Of a stretch of DNA of 64,000 nucleotides, positions 44,669-55,078 are shown piece after piece. The position numbers and the translations under genes were made by a program. The stretch's first letter is position 1; every line of letters begins with the position of its first letter. The DNA comes from Rhodobacteraceae bacterium EL53 (GTDB lineage Bacteria > Pseudomonadota > Alphaproteobacteria > Rhodobacterales > Rhodobacteraceae), in the NCBI GenBank assembly GCA_900313015.1, contig OMPR01000016.1:1-64000 (forward strand), written 5' to 3'. The notes below the pieces were generated by a model. It worked only from the letters and a program-made list of their open reading frames with translations, did not search any database and was not told where the DNA came from.

Positions 44669-45600
44669 GCGCTCATATCCTTCTGTCGTGTCTCGTGTTG
44701 CGCAGGCTGTAGCAATTCGGCTGCAACGCCTATGGCGATCATCTGCGGGTGTTTACCCAGATCAGGACGACCAATTGGGCAGGTAATGCGGCTGATCAAC
44801 GCGGGGCTATGCCCCAATGCTGCCAATCGCGACCGGAATCGCGCCCACTTGGTAGCTGAGCCAATCAATCCCGCAAAGGCGAAACTGTGCGAAAGCAATC
44901 GGTTGCACAGTTCTAAATCCAAAGTGTGTGAATAAGTCAGTACTAGATGCTCGGCCTCTGGGGGGGCATGGCGCACCAATTCCGCCGGTTTGGCGGCTGG
45001 CAAAACGGTGACACCGGCAGGCACATCCGCCGGAAACCGCTCTGCGCCGGTATCAACCCAGGTGATCGCCAAATCGGGTAGGGGGGCCAGAACATCGACC
45101 ATCGCCCGACCCACATGACCCGCACCCCAGATCCAGATTTGTCGCGCCGGGCGATGAACTGGTTCGATCATCCACCCATCAATCAACTGAGGTTCGGGTA
45201 AAACACCCTGTCCGCGCGCCTTCGCCAACAGGCGTGTCACCGAAATCGGCTGTACGGCCTCCGCAACAGGCCGCGCGATGATCTCTTGATCCAGTTCGGC
45301 AATCGCGGCCGCATCGTAAACTTCGCTCAGCAGCGAAACGGCGCCTCCACAGCATTGGCCCAGATCAGGACCCAACGCGTGGTGGCTCAAAATCCGTGCT
45401 GCGTCTTGGCGTCGTGCGCTGTCTGCCGCCTGAAACTCTAACGTGCCACCACCAATGGTGCCGGATTGCCCATCCTTCCAGACCAACATCGCGGCCCCCA
45501 CTTCACGCGGGGAAGACCCGCGCAAACTGGCAATCACCACACGCGTCACACGCCCATGGGTTTTGACAGCCTCCCTCAAGACCTCCAGATCAAATCCCAC
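44665..45600 (-). CDS. xdhC: XdhC, xanthine dehydrogenase maturation factor
   Basis: A 311-residue protein that binds molybdenum cofactor, promotes its sulfuration and inserts it into XdhB. Near the N-terminus are VIASLRGSSPREVGAAMLV and GTIGGGTLEF with the conserved Cys in LGQCCGGAVSLL. The C-terminal half has a Rossmann motif (WGAGHVGRAMVDVLA). GTG start at 45600 with GGAGGTGA upstream, overlapping the end of xdhB by 11 bases. The frame is open to 45714, but that part lies within xdhB. Confidence 0.92.
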   Translation of the reverse strand: MGFDLEVLREAVKTHGRVTRVVIASLRGSSPREVGAAMLVWKDGQSGTIGGGTLEFQAADSARRQDAARILSHHALGPDLGQCCGGAVSLLSEVYDAAAIAELDQEIIARPVAEAVQPISVTRLLAKARGQGVLPEPQLIDGWMIEPVHRPARQIWIWGAGHVGRAMVDVLAPLPDLAITWVDTGAERFPADVPAGVTVLPAAKPAELVRHAPPEAEHLVLTYSHTLDLELCNRLLSHSFAFAGLIGSATKWARFRSRLAALGHSPALISRITCPIGRPDLGKHPQMIAIGVAAELLQPAQHETRQKDMSA

Positions 45601-47902
45601 TGTCACCTCCTGCGTGCACGCGACGGACACCGCGCCAAACTTCTTCGGCGGTCGCTGGCGCGTTGAGCGCTGGATAGGCATCGCCACAGGCCCCAACCGC
45701 GTTGTTGAGCGCAAGATAGGCCGAAATCCCTAACATAAAGGGTGGTTCGCCAACGGCTTTAGAACGATAAATCGTCTCTTCCCGATTGGACCCAGCCCAA
45801 AGCGCGACGTTGAACACATCCGGGCGGTCTGAACAGGCCGGGATTTTGTAGGTCGATGGCGCATGGGTGCGCAGCCGTCCTTTGTCGTCCCAAACCAACT
45901 CTTCTGTCGTCAGCCAGCCCGCGCCTTGCACATAGCCGCCTTCGACCTGCCCCACATCCAACGCCGGGTTCAAAGATTCCCCAGCATCATGCAGGATATC
46001 CGCCCGCAAAATCCGGTTTTCCCCGGTCAACGTGTCGATCGCTACTTCAGTGATCGACGCGCCATAGGCAAAATAGAAAAAAGGTCGTCCTTGGCCCTTG
46101 ATCCGATCCCATTCGATCTTGGGTGTTTTATAGAACCCGGTTGCCGACAGGCTGATACGCCCCTGGTAGGCCAAAGCGGCTGCCTCTGCAAAGGTATAGC
46201 GCGCCTCGCCGACCTCAACATGACCACCGCCAAACCGAACAGATGTCACATCTGCCTGATGGCGTTCAGCCAAAAACGCGGCCATCCGGTCGCGAATGGT
46301 ATCACAGGCGGCTTTGACCGCCATCCCGTTCAGATCCGACCCGGAAGAAGCCGCAGTCGCCGACGTATTAGGCACCTTGGCCGTATCCGTCGCGGTGATC
46401 TTGATCGCGTCCAAACCAATGCCGAACCGCGACGCGGCAACCTGCGCGACCTTCTGGAACAACCCTTGCCCCATCTCGGTGCCACCGTGGTTCAGGTGAA
46501 CGGAGCCATCCTGATACACATGCACCAATGCCCCCGCCTGATTAAGGTGAGTCAGCGTAAAGGATATCCCGAACTTGACCGGTGCAAAGGCGATGCCCTT
46601 TTTGATTACTGCATTTTCGGCATTCCAGACGTCAACTGCCGCCTTACGTGCCGCATAGTCCGAGCTTTCCAACAGCGCCTGCGTCATCCCATGCAGCTCA
46701 AAATCCTCGACCTGCATGCCATAGGGTGTGGTGTTATCAACCCCTTCTGCCATGTCCTCGGGTGCGGCGTAATAATTGCGCATCCGCACCTCGACAGGGT
46801 CCAGTCCCAGTTCATGTGCGATGTGATCCAACACGCGCTCAACGCCGATCATCCCCTGCGGGCCTCCAAAACCACGATAGGCAGTGGCGCTTTGGGTGTT
46901 GGTTTTCAACCTGTGGCTTTCGATCCGGCAGTTCGGCAGCAAATAGGCATTGTCCGAATGCAGCATGGCTCGATCCGCAACCGGCAGTGACAAATCCTGT
47001 GCCCAGCCACAGCGGGTGTGATGCAGAAACGAAACACCCTGAATGCGGCCCGTATCATCAAACCCAACACGATAGCCGATCCGAAATTCGTGCCGTTTGC
47101 CGGTGACAACCATATCGTCGTCTCGGTCATAGCGCATCTTACACGCCCGTCCGGTCAGCCGTGCGGCCACGGCGCAAGACACGGCCAAGGCGTTGCCCTG
47201 ACTTTCCTTGCCGCCAAAGCCACCGCCCATGCGCCGGGTTTCAACCCGGATCGCGTGCATTGGCGTGCCAATCGCTTCGGCCACTTTATGCTGAATTTCG
47301 GTAGGGTGCTGAGTGGAGGAATGCACCAGCATATCGCCACCCTCGTTGGGCAGCGCCATAGCGGCCTGACCTTCGAGATAGAAATGCTCCTGACCGCCGA
47401 TCTCAAACAGGCCTTCAATCACGTGCGGGGCTGCTGCAATGGCGGCCTCTGCATCGCCCTTTTCATAGATGCGTGGGCCGTCTTCGAACCGACTGTCCGC
47501 CGCCAGCGCCTCGTCCATGCTCAGGATCGGTGTCTGTTCGTCATATGTAACTTTGCCCAATGTCGCGCCTTTGCGGGCGATCAGATGGCTTCTTGCCACC
47601 ACCAGAAACACTGGCTGACCCATATAATGAACTGTGCCGTCCGCCAAGAGCGGCTCATCGTGGATCGAAGGCGAGACATCATTGGTAAACGGCAGATCCT
47701 CAGCCGTTAGCACTGCGACCACACCGGGCAGGGTCCGCACTGCCTCCAGATCCATCGCCGTGATGTTGCCCTTGGCAATCGGGCTCAACCCAAAAGCCAA
47801 ATGCAGCGTATCGCGCGGAGTGGGGATGTCATCCACATAGCGCGCCGTTCCGGTGACATGCAGGCGGGCGGCATCATGGGGGAGGGGTTTCGAAACACTC
47901 AT
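45590..47902 (-). CDS. xdhB: XdhB, xanthine dehydrogenase molybdopterin-binding subunit
   Basis: A 770-residue large subunit that oxidises hypoxanthine to xanthine and urate. It opens with the usual [20 protein letters not shown]. Other family blocks are [25 protein letters not shown] (cofactor loop), [10 protein letters not shown] (substrate site) and, late in the protein, the catalytic Glu region [13 protein letters not shown]. Works with XdhA and needs XdhC. Overlaps xdhA by 4 bases and xdhC by 11. Confidence 0.95.
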   Translation of the reverse strand: MSVSKPLPHDAARLHVTGTARYVDDIPTPRDTLHLAFGLSPIAKGNITAMDLEAVRTLPGVVAVLTAEDLPFTNDVSPSIHDEPLLADGTVHYMGQPVFLVVARSHLIARKGATLGKVTYDEQTPILSMDEALAADSRFEDGPRIYEKGDAEAAIAAAPHVIEGLFEIGGQEHFYLEGQAAMALPNEGGDMLVHSSTQHPTEIQHKVAEAIGTPMHAIRVETRRMGGGFGGKESQGNALAVSCAVAARLTGRACKMRYDRDDDMVVTGKRHEFRIGYRVGFDDTGRIQGVSFLHHTRCGWAQDLSLPVADRAMLHSDNAYLLPNCRIESHRLKTNTQSATAYRGFGGPQGMIGVERVLDHIAHELGLDPVEVRMRNYYAAPEDMAEGVDNTTPYGMQVEDFELHGMTQALLESSDYAARKAAVDVWNAENAVIKKGIAFAPVKFGISFTLTHLNQAGALVHVYQDGSVHLNHGGTEMGQGLFQKVAQVAASRFGIGLDAIKITATDTAKVPNTSATAASSGSDLNGMAVKAACDTIRDRMAAFLAERHQADVTSVRFGGGHVEVGEARYTFAEAAALAYQGRISLSATGFYKTPKIEWDRIKGQGRPFFYFAYGASITEVAIDTLTGENRILRADILHDAGESLNPALDVGQVEGGYVQGAGWLTTEELVWDDKGRLRTHAPSTYKIPACSDRPDVFNVALWAGSNREETIYRSKAVGEPPFMLGISAYLALNNAVGACGDAYPALNAPATAEEVWRGVRRVHAGGDSGI

Positions 47903-49278
47903 GCCGACACCTCCAACACATTGACCGCTTGGCCTTGGCTTTCGGCAAAGTACCGCGCCAACATCGCTGCCGCACTATCCAGTCGATACGCGGCCGAGGC
48001 GCGCATATCGTCCATCGGGGCGTAATCCTTTGCAAACTCGGCCTGTGCCGCGCTCACTGTCTCAACTGCCCAGGGGCGACCGACCAAAGCCGCCTCAACC
48101 GCCGTTGCCCGTTTGGGCGTCCCGGCCATGCCGCCAAATGCAATCCGCGCAGCCGAAACAACACCCTCGTCGACCGTGATATTGAAACACCCACACACGG
48201 CGGAAATATCTTGATCAAACCGCTTACTCAGCTTGTAACACTTCAACGTATCCGCCTGACGTGGAAAACTCACCGCCTCAACAAACTCACCGGGCGACCG
48301 GTCCTGTTTGCCGTAATCAACAAAGTAGTCTTCTAACGCGACATCACGCCGGGCATCGCCCTGACGCAAATGCAACGTCGCCCCCAATGCGATCAATGCA
48401 GGTGGGTTGTCTCCGATGGGCGACCCATTGGCGATATTGCCCCCAACTGTCGCCGCACCACGCACTTGCACCGATGCATAACGACGGATCATTTCCCCAT
48501 AAGAGGGATGCAGCGGATCAATCGCCGCTCCCATGGCGTTCATGTCCACCATTGCGCCCAACCGCACAGCATCCTCGGTGATGTCGATCTGTTTCAGATC
48601 CTCGCATCCGCCCAGAAAGATGACTTGCCTTAAATCACGCAACTGTTTGGTGACCCACAACCCCACATCCGTCGCCCCCGCAACCAACGTGGCATCAGGA
48701 TGTTCGGCATAAAGCGTCGTCAATTCATCCGCAGATGTGGGTAAAAACGCATTGTCTCGGGCCGGAGTCGCCTCCGGCATCCGAAAGGCACGATCCGTGC
48801 TCACCCACTGAGGCACGGGCGCCCCTTCGGTGGCCTCGGCCGCACGAATGATCGGCGCGTATCCGGTACACCGGCACAGGTTTCCTGCCAGCTGCGTATC
48901 ATGATCCGTCGCGCCATTGGCATGCGCCGTTACCATCGACATCACAAAACCGGGCGTGCAGAACCCACATTGTGACCCGTGATGCGTGACCATCGCATCT
49001 TGGACCGGATGCAAAGCCCCATCCACCTCTGCAACACCTTCGACGGTGCGCACAGCTTTGCCATGTAACTGCGGCAGAAACAGGATGCAGGCGTTCAACG
49101 CTTTGGCACCGGACGGGTCCGACACCATGACGGTACAGGCACCACAATCGCCTTCGTTGCACCCTTCCTTGGTTCCGGTCAAAAGCTGCTCTTCGCGCAA
49201 CCAATCCAGCAGCGTCGCGGTGGGGGAAACCCCTGCCAGCTCTACAGTCTCTCCGTTCAGAAGAAACGTGATATTCAT
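47899..49278 (-). CDS. xdhA: XdhA, xanthine dehydrogenase iron-sulfur/FAD subunit
   Basis: A 459-residue small subunit. Residues 1-155 hold two [2Fe-2S] clusters ([23 protein letters not shown] with [10 protein letters not shown]). The middle and C-terminal parts bind FAD ([30 protein letters not shown]). It passes electrons from the molybdenum site to NAD. First gene of the seven-gene run xdhA-xdhB-xdhC-ATPase-permease-permease-BMP. The ATG at 49278 follows AAACGTGATATTC on the template side; the ribosome site is weak. Confidence 0.95.
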   Translation of the reverse strand: MNITFLLNGETVELAGVSPTATLLDWLREEQLLTGTKEGCNEGDCGACTVMVSDPSGAKALNACILFLPQLHGKAVRTVEGVAEVDGALHPVQDAMVTHHGSQCGFCTPGFVMSMVTAHANGATDHDTQLAGNLCRCTGYAPIIRAAEATEGAPVPQWVSTDRAFRMPEATPARDNAFLPTSADELTTLYAEHPDATLVAGATDVGLWVTKQLRDLRQVIFLGGCEDLKQIDITEDAVRLGAMVDMNAMGAAIDPLHPSYGEMIRRYASVQVRGAATVGGNIANGSPIGDNPPALIALGATLHLRQGDARRDVALEDYFVDYGKQDRSPGEFVEAVSFPRQADTLKCYKLSKRFDQDISAVCGCFNITVDEGVVSAARIAFGGMAGTPKRATAVEAALVGRPWAVETVSAAQAEFAKDYAPMDDMRASAAYRLDSAAAMLARYFAESQGQAVNVLEVSA

Positions 49279-49702
49279 AAATGAAACCCGTCGCGTTACC
49301 CGTTGTGCCCTTGGATGCCCTCCTTCGATGCGACGTAGAAAGAGTGGCGGGCAAGTGTGCTGAGACTTAAGTTAGAAAGGCCCTAGGGGATCTGGCAAGA
49401 AAAACTCTTTCTGCGCTGCAGTATTTTCAGTTTTGGTGCACCATTGTGCACAGTAATTGTTCAAAAGAGATGCTTGTATTCAACAACTTGCACTTGGGTC
49501 TCAAAATAACCCTTAGAAACACCTTTCGGATTTTCAAGAAAGTGTCGTGCGATTATCAGATGCGCGATGGCAATCGAGGAATCGACATTTGCACGTTGAG
49601 AACCGACAAAAGCGAGGCAGACTTTTTAGCTTGCAGCGATCATTCGCCTTTCAGCGACGCTTGTCTCTTTCCGCTTCTGTCGTGCTGGGATAGCTTACAC
49701 AA
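49279..49702. other. Divergent promoter region of xdhA and dnaE
   Basis: This 424-base AT-rich gap lies between two divergent genes and must hold both promoters. At 49436-49451 is GTGCAC-CATT-GTGCAC, two palindromic hexamers 4 bases apart, a good candidate operator, about 160 bases upstream of xdhA. An 86-codon frame at 49446-49706 looks non-coding. Confidence 0.45.
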
Positions 49703-52700
49703 ATGAGCAGCACGCCCCGATTCATACATCTCCGCCTTCACACTGAATATTCCCTTCTCGAGGGAGCAATCCGGCTGAAAAAATTGCCGTGGCTGTGCGA
49801 AAAGATGGGCATGCCTGCGGTCGCTGTGACGGACACCAACAATATGTTCGCCGCGCTCGAATTTTCCGTCGGGGCCAGTGATGCGGGTGTTCAGCCGATT
49901 GTTGGTTGTCAGGTAGACCTAACTTACACCAAGGCACAGCCGGGCGAAAAACCGAAAGAGCCAGCCCCCCTGGTGCTGCTCGCGCAAAGCGAACTGGGGT
50001 ATGAAAACCTGATGAAGCTGAACTCTTGTCTGTATGTGGACAAGGGGGGGCAACTGCCACAAGTGACGCTGGATGAACTTGATGCGCTGTCCGCGGGTCT
50101 GATTTGTCTTTCGGGTGGCCCGAATGGGCCGATTGGAATGCTGTTGCAAGCAGGCCAACGCCCTGCTGCTGAGGCGATGGTGGATCGGCTCGTATCTATT
50201 TTCCCCGACCGGCTCTATATCGAGCTTCAGCGCCATCCGGGCGAGGGCGGCCAACCCGAGGCGGAACGCCTGACCGAGCGGGGCCATATCGAAATGGCCT
50301 ATGCAAAAAGCCTGCCCTTGGTTGCGACCAATGATGTCTATTTCCCCACTTCGGACATGTACGAGGCGCATGATGCGCTGATCTGTATTTCCGAAGGCGC
50401 CTATGTGGATCAACAAGAGGGCCGCCGCCGCCTGACAGCGCAGCACTACTTGAAAACCCCGCAAGAGATGGCGACCCTATTTGCAGATTTGCCCGAAGCG
50501 ATCGAAAACACGGTCGAGATCGCGCAGCGTTGCGCCTTCATGACCTACCGCCGGGATCCGATCCTGCCAAAGTTTGCCGATGACGAAGTCGCGGAACTGC
50601 GCCGTCAGGCCAACGAGGGTTTGCAGCGCCGTCTGGCCGTGATTCCACATGCTGTGTCCGTTGAAGCGTACCAAGACCGGCTCGATTTCGAGCTTGATAT
50701 CATCGAAGGCATGGGGTTCCCCGGCTATTTCCTGATCGTTGCGGACTTTATTCAATGGGGCAAGGATCAGGGCATTCCCGTCGGACCGGGCCGGGGCTCT
50801 GGTGCGGGATCACTTGTGGCCTATGCGCTGACCGTGACCGACCTTGATCCTTTGCGCTATTCCTTGCTGTTCGAACGCTTCTTGAACCCTGAACGGGTTT
50901 CAATGCCCGACTTCGACATCGACTTTTGCATGGACCGCCGCGAAGAGGTGATCCGCTACGTGCAAGAGAAATACGGCCGAGACAAGGTGGGGCAGATCAT
51001 CACCTTTGGTGCGCTCCTGTCCAAAGCGGCCGTGCGCGATATCGGGCGTGTTCTACAAATGCCGTATGGCCAGGTGGACCGCCTGTCCAAGATGATCCCG
51101 GTCGAAGGCGTCAAACCGGTTTCGATCGAAAAAGCGCTGCAAGACGAACCGCGCCTGCGCGAAGAAGCCAAGAACGAAGAGGTAGTTGACCGCCTGTTGA
51201 CCTATGGCCAGCAGGTCGAAGGGTTACTGCGGAACGCCTCAACCCACGCGGCGGGTGTTGTGATCGGGGACCGCCCCTTGGATCACCTTGTGCCGCTCTA
51301 TCAGGATCCACGATCCGATATGCCCGCAACCCAGTTCAACATGAAATGGGTGGAACAGGCCGGGCTGGTCAAATTCGACTTTCTGGGCCTCAAAACCCTG
51401 ACCGTGATTCAAAACGCTGTTGATCTGATTCGCCTATCCGGGCGCGATCTGCATGTGGCTGCAGACGGGACCGAGCTTTATGAGCCACCCGAAGGCGCCA
51501 TAAACGAAATCAACGCCATCCCCTTGGATGACGAAGCCACCTATAAACTCTATTCCGCCGCTAAAACCGTCGCCGTGTTTCAGGTGGAATCGTCGGGCAT
51601 GATGGATGCGCTCAAGCGCATGAAACCGACCTGTATCGAAGACATCGTGGCCCTTGTGGCGCTGTACCGCCCCGGCCCGATGGAGAACATTCCGACCTAT
51701 TGTGAGGTCAAGAACGGCCTTAAGGAAATCGAATCCGTTCACCCGCTGATTGACCACATTCTTGAGGAAACCCAAGGCATCATCGTTTATCAGGAACAGG
51801 TGATGCAGATTGCGCAGGTCATGGCGGGCTATTCGTTGGGCGGCGCTGATTTGTTGCGTCGTGCGATGGGTAAAAAGATCAAAGAGGCGATGGACGCCGA
51901 ACGCCCCAAATTCGAAAAAGGGGCCGCTGAAAACGGCGTTCCGGCCAAAAAAGCCTCTGAGGTTTTCGACCTTTTGGAAAAATTCGCCAACTACGGCTTC
52001 AACAAATCCCACGCGGCTGCCTATGCGGTGGTCAGCTACCAAACCGGCTGGCTCAAGGCCAATCACCCGGTTGAATTCATGGCTGGCGTGATGAACTGCG
52101 ATATCCACCTGACGGATAAACTGGCGGTTTATTTCCAAGAGGTGAAAAAGGGCCTTGGGTTGCCGTATATTCCACCCTGCGTGAACCGATCTCTCGCGAC
52201 CTTTAATGTCGTGAAGGGCGAATTGGTCTATGCGCTGGGCGCTCTCAAGAACGTCGGTGTCGAGGCGATGAACCTCATTGTTTCGGGTCGGGCTGAAACA
52301 CCGTTTGCAACGCTCTATGACGTGGCACGCCGGGTCGAGTTGAAACGGGTCGGGAAACGTCCGCTCGAAATGCTGGCCCGTGCCGGTGCCTTTGATCAGC
52401 TCGACGGCAACCGCCGCCGTGTGTTCGAAAGCCTAGATGCGCTGGTGAATTACTCCGCTGCGATCTTTGAACAAAAGAACTCCAATCAGGTGTCGCTGTT
52501 TGGCGAGGCAGGCGATGACCTGCCCGAACCCCGCATGTCGCAATCACCGGATTGGCTGCCAGCTGAACGCCTGAGCGAAGAATTCAAGGCCATCGGGTTT
52601 TACCTGTCCGGTCACCCCTTGGACGACTACATGCCCTCGCTGAAACGCAAGGGTGTTCTGACCTTGGACGAGGTGCTCGCCAAAGCCGAGCGCGGTCCGA

Positions 52701-53206
52701 TGTTGGCCAAAATGGCCGGTGTTGTCGCCGGACGACAAGAGCGCAAATCCGCGCGCGGCAATCGTTTTGCGTTTGCGCAACTCAGCGACCCCACCGGGGC
52801 CTATGAAATCACCCTGTTCTCGGACACGTTGGAGAAATGCCGCGAATTTCTTGAAACTGGTGCCCATGTTGTGATCACGGCCGAGGCGACAATGGAAAGC
52901 GATCAGCTCAAGCTGCTCGGCCGCTCCGTTGGCCCCATTGATGCGGCCATTGCGCAGGCGGGCGGATCCAGTGGCCTCAAGGTGTATCTCGAAGTTCCCG
53001 AAACAGTACCCACTGTCGCCTCGGTTCTGGAAAATGCGATGCAAACCACCAAAGGCGGCAACAAAGGCCCGATTACGGTCTGCCTGTTGGCTGCGGGTCT
53101 CCCGGGTGAGGTCGAAATGGATCTGGGGCAGGATTTCCCAATCAGCCCTCAGATCAAAAGTGCAATCAAATCGCTCGACGGGGTGATGACAGTCGAAGAA
53201 CTGTAA
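49703..53206 (+). CDS. dnaE: DNA polymerase III alpha subunit
   Basis: The 1167-residue replicative polymerase. The N-terminal PHP domain starts FIHLRLHTEYSLLEGAI. The palm with the catalytic aspartates is around residues 400-415 (MPDFDIDFCMDRR), followed by KYGRDKVGQIITFGALLSKAA and, further on, ALYRPGPMENIP and NYGFNKSHAAAYA. The C-terminal OB fold (AGVVAGRQERKSARGNRFAF) binds single-stranded DNA. Length and order are standard for DnaE1 of alphaproteobacteria. The stop is one base from that of the convergent GST gene. Confidence 0.98.
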   Translation: MSSTPRFIHLRLHTEYSLLEGAIRLKKLPWLCEKMGMPAVAVTDTNNMFAALEFSVGASDAGVQPIVGCQVDLTYTKAQPGEKPKEPAPLVLLAQSELGYENLMKLNSCLYVDKGGQLPQVTLDELDALSAGLICLSGGPNGPIGMLLQAGQRPAAEAMVDRLVSIFPDRLYIELQRHPGEGGQPEAERLTERGHIEMAYAKSLPLVATNDVYFPTSDMYEAHDALICISEGAYVDQQEGRRRLTAQHYLKTPQEMATLFADLPEAIENTVEIAQRCAFMTYRRDPILPKFADDEVAELRRQANEGLQRRLAVIPHAVSVEAYQDRLDFELDIIEGMGFPGYFLIVADFIQWGKDQGIPVGPGRGSGAGSLVAYALTVTDLDPLRYSLLFERFLNPERVSMPDFDIDFCMDRREEVIRYVQEKYGRDKVGQIITFGALLSKAAVRDIGRVLQMPYGQVDRLSKMIPVEGVKPVSIEKALQDEPRLREEAKNEEVVDRLLTYGQQVEGLLRNASTHAAGVVIGDRPLDHLVPLYQDPRSDMPATQFNMKWVEQAGLVKFDFLGLKTLTVIQNAVDLIRLSGRDLHVAADGTELYEPPEGAINEINAIPLDDEATYKLYSAAKTVAVFQVESSGMMDALKRMKPTCIEDIVALVALYRPGPMENIPTYCEVKNGLKEIESVHPLIDHILEETQGIIVYQEQVMQIAQVMAGYSLGGADLLRRAMGKKIKEAMDAERPKFEKGAAENGVPAKKASEVFDLLEKFANYGFNKSHAAAYAVVSYQTGWLKANHPVEFMAGVMNCDIHLTDKLAVYFQEVKKGLGLPYIPPCVNRSLATFNVVKGELVYALGALKNVGVEAMNLIVSGRAETPFATLYDVARRVELKRVGKRPLEMLARAGAFDQLDGNRRRVFESLDALVNYSAAIFEQKNSNQVSLFGEAGDDLPEPRMSQSPDWLPAERLSEEFKAIGFYLSGHPLDDYMPSLKRKGVLTLDEVLAKAERGPMLAKMAGVVAGRQERKSARGNRFAFAQLSDPTGAYEITLFSDTLEKCREFLETGAHVVITAEATMESDQLKLLGRSVGPIDAAIAQAGGSSGLKVYLEVPETVPTVASVLENAMQTTKGGNKGPITVCLLAAGLPGEVEMDLGQDFPISPQIKSAIKSLDGVMTVEEL

Positions 53207-53207
53207 G

Positions 53208-53825
53208 TCAGGGAAATGTCACAACAGCTGTATCTGGCTCCCATGCCGGATACTTCGTCATGATCGCTTGAAACCGGTCTGATACCAGAAACAATTCCAA
53301 CCAGCGCTGCAAATCGGGCCAGGGCTGCGCGTCAAACCAGGTTTTGTCGATAAAGGCGAACTGGCGCACAAACGGCAGGATCGCATAATCTGCTAATGTG
53401 GGGCGATCAAAAATCCAATCCCCGATTTGTGCATCCAGGTCTTTTAAATACGCCGCCGCCGCCGCGCGATGCGTGTCGGCGTCCTGATCGGGGTAGCGCG
53501 TCGCGTATTTGGTACGATCCAGCGCATGCTTGAACGGCCCATCCGCACGCTCAATCCACGCCCATCCGGCGTCTGGCATGTCGCACCAGCCTTCAGGGTC
53601 TTGTTGCCCCAGCGCCCAGACCATCACATCCAGACTTTCGTCAATCACAACATTCCCCACCTTCAGGCAGGGCACCGTTCCACTGGGCGAAGTCTCAAGA
53701 AACGCCGCTGGCTTGTCGCGCAAAACAATCTCGCGCAGCGCAACCTCAATCCCGCTGGACGCCAATGCCAATCGCGCCCGCATCGCATAGGGACACCGCC
53801 GAAAGGAATAGAGGATGGGCGTCAT
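53208..53825 (-). CDS. Glutathione S-transferase family protein
   Basis: A 205-residue GST-fold protein. The thioredoxin-like N-terminus has the active-site stretch SFRRCPYAMRARLAL, with Cys rather than Ser or Tyr as in omega/beta-type GSTs, and the cis-Pro/ES glutathione site (GTVPCLKVG, IDESLDVM). An all-helical C-terminal domain follows. Such Cys-type GSTs reduce disulphides or dehalogenate; the substrate is unknown. Convergent with dnaE with only one base between the stops. Confidence 0.85.
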   Translation of the reverse strand: MTPILYSFRRCPYAMRARLALASSGIEVALREIVLRDKPAAFLETSPSGTVPCLKVGNVVIDESLDVMVWALGQQDPEGWCDMPDAGWAWIERADGPFKHALDRTKYATRYPDQDADTHRAAAAAYLKDLDAQIGDWIFDRPTLADYAILPFVRQFAFIDKTWFDAQPWPDLQRWLELFLVSDRFQAIMTKYPAWEPDTAVVTFP

Positions 53826-53837
53826 ACCGCTGCTACC

Positions 53838-54032
53838 TCAGTAATGCGGCGGGCGTTCGTTGCCAAACACCGCGCCACCACCGCCATCCTGTTCGCGATG
53901 GGCTTCACGTTCCATCAGCATCTGTACCCGTCGCGTCAGAACGGCAAGCTCACGCTCCTGACGCGCCATGACGGCACTCATCTCGTCCACTGTCTTGGTC
54001 AAGTGGGCGATCTGTTCCTCGAGATGTTGCAT
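53838..54032 (-). CDS. slyX: SlyX family protein
   Basis: A 64-residue protein: an N-terminal coiled coil (EEQIAHLTKTVDEMSAVMAR...) and the SlyX tail rich in Pro/Gly ending in RPPHY. Function unknown. ATG at 54032 is preceded by AAGGAG; a longer start at 54062 is less likely. 12 bases upstream of the GST gene on the same strand, so probably co-transcribed. Confidence 0.88.
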   Translation of the reverse strand: MQHLEEQIAHLTKTVDEMSAVMARQERELAVLTRRVQMLMEREAHREQDGGGGAVFGNERPPHY

Positions 54033-54130
54033 GGCGGGCTCCTTAGGCTTTGGCCCTGTCATATAGGCGCAACGTCACACTTGCCAGCCCTTGGCCTGTG
54101 CTTCGAAGCTGTGTGGACAGGGAGAGAGCC

Positions 54131-54934
54131 ATGACCATCATCATCGACAAATCGGACGGCATCACAACCGTTACGATCAACCGCCCGAGCGCGCGCAATG
54201 CCGTTGATCCCGCCACCGCGCGCCTGCTCTTTGATGCCTTTCTGGATTTTGAGGCGGACGAAACGCAAAGAGTGGCCGTATTGACAGGGGCGGGGAACTA
54301 TTTCTGCGCCGGATTTGATTTGAAAACAGCCGGGTCAGGCGCGGCCAATGACTGGATGGCCGCGCTCGCGATTCCTCAGAATTGGACCGACCCGATGGCC
54401 CAACCGATTCCCGGCCCAATGGGCCCATCGCGCCTGATGCTGTCCAAACCCGTGATTGCCGCCATCGAAGGTCCCGCAGTGGCCGGCGGAATGGAGCTTG
54501 CAGCGTGGTGCGACATGCGCGTGATGGCCGAAGGCGCTGTCACCGGCGTGTTCTGTCGGCGCTGGGGGGTGCCCTTGATTGATGGGGGCACGATCCGGGT
54601 GCCGCGCATTCTGGGGCAGGGGCGCGCCAGCGACCTGATCCTGACCGGGCGCTCTGTCGATCCATCCGAGGCGTTGGCGATGGGATTTGCCAATCGCACT
54701 TGCTTAAAGGGGCAGGCGTTGTCCGTTGCGCGTGATCTTGCCGCCGATTTGATCCGCTTTCCACAGGCTTGCATGCTTGCAGATCACCTGTCGTCCCGAT
54801 TGGCTCCGGCAGATCTCGCCGCGGCATTGCGGCGCGAATGGGCGTCAATGGCGACCTTTGCGGCCGAAGGGCAGGTAGGTGCAGCGCGTTTTGCAGCAGG
54901 CAAAGGGCGCTCAGGCGATTTCGAAAGCATCTGA
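54131..54934 (+). CDS. Enoyl-CoA hydratase/isomerase (crotonase) family protein
   Basis: A 267-residue crotonase-fold enzyme acting on a CoA thioester. The family opening ITTVTINRPSARNAVDPAT is followed by the oxyanion-hole segments GNYFCAGFDLK and IEGPAVAGGMELAAWCDM. In the classical catalytic positions the usual pair of Glu is not obvious: the second segment reads EGAVTGVFCRRWGVPLIDG, with Arg/Trp where a Glu is usual. So the reaction may differ from hydration. ATG at 54131 after GGGAGAGAGCC. Divergent from slyX. Confidence 0.8.
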   Translation: MTIIIDKSDGITTVTINRPSARNAVDPATARLLFDAFLDFEADETQRVAVLTGAGNYFCAGFDLKTAGSGAANDWMAALAIPQNWTDPMAQPIPGPMGPSRLMLSKPVIAAIEGPAVAGGMELAAWCDMRVMAEGAVTGVFCRRWGVPLIDGGTIRVPRILGQGRASDLILTGRSVDPSEALAMGFANRTCLKGQALSVARDLAADLIRFPQACMLADHLSSRLAPADLAAALRREWASMATFAAEGQVGAARFAAGKGRSGDFESI

Positions 54935-55078
54935 TCACTGCCTGTCCTGTGGGCATCGGTGAAATTTTTCCAACGTTTACTTGCGCGAAACCGCGCGGCA
55001 AGGGTGCAGTGACTTGCCCCGCAGCGGGGCATGGGCTAGACCCCGCCCCGACAGTAAAGCCCCCCTGAGGATGCTCCC

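Noticed and set aside
49430-49452. Sigma-54 type promoter (GG...GC) upstream of xdhA
   Set aside because: Spacing between the GG and GC doublets is 11 rather than 10 bases and the sequence is better explained by two GTGCAC palindromes.
49446-49706. 86-codon frame upstream of dnaE as a possible gene
   Set aside because: Amino acid composition is rich in Cys and Ser and unlike the real proteins here, no ribosome site, and it overlaps the dnaE start.
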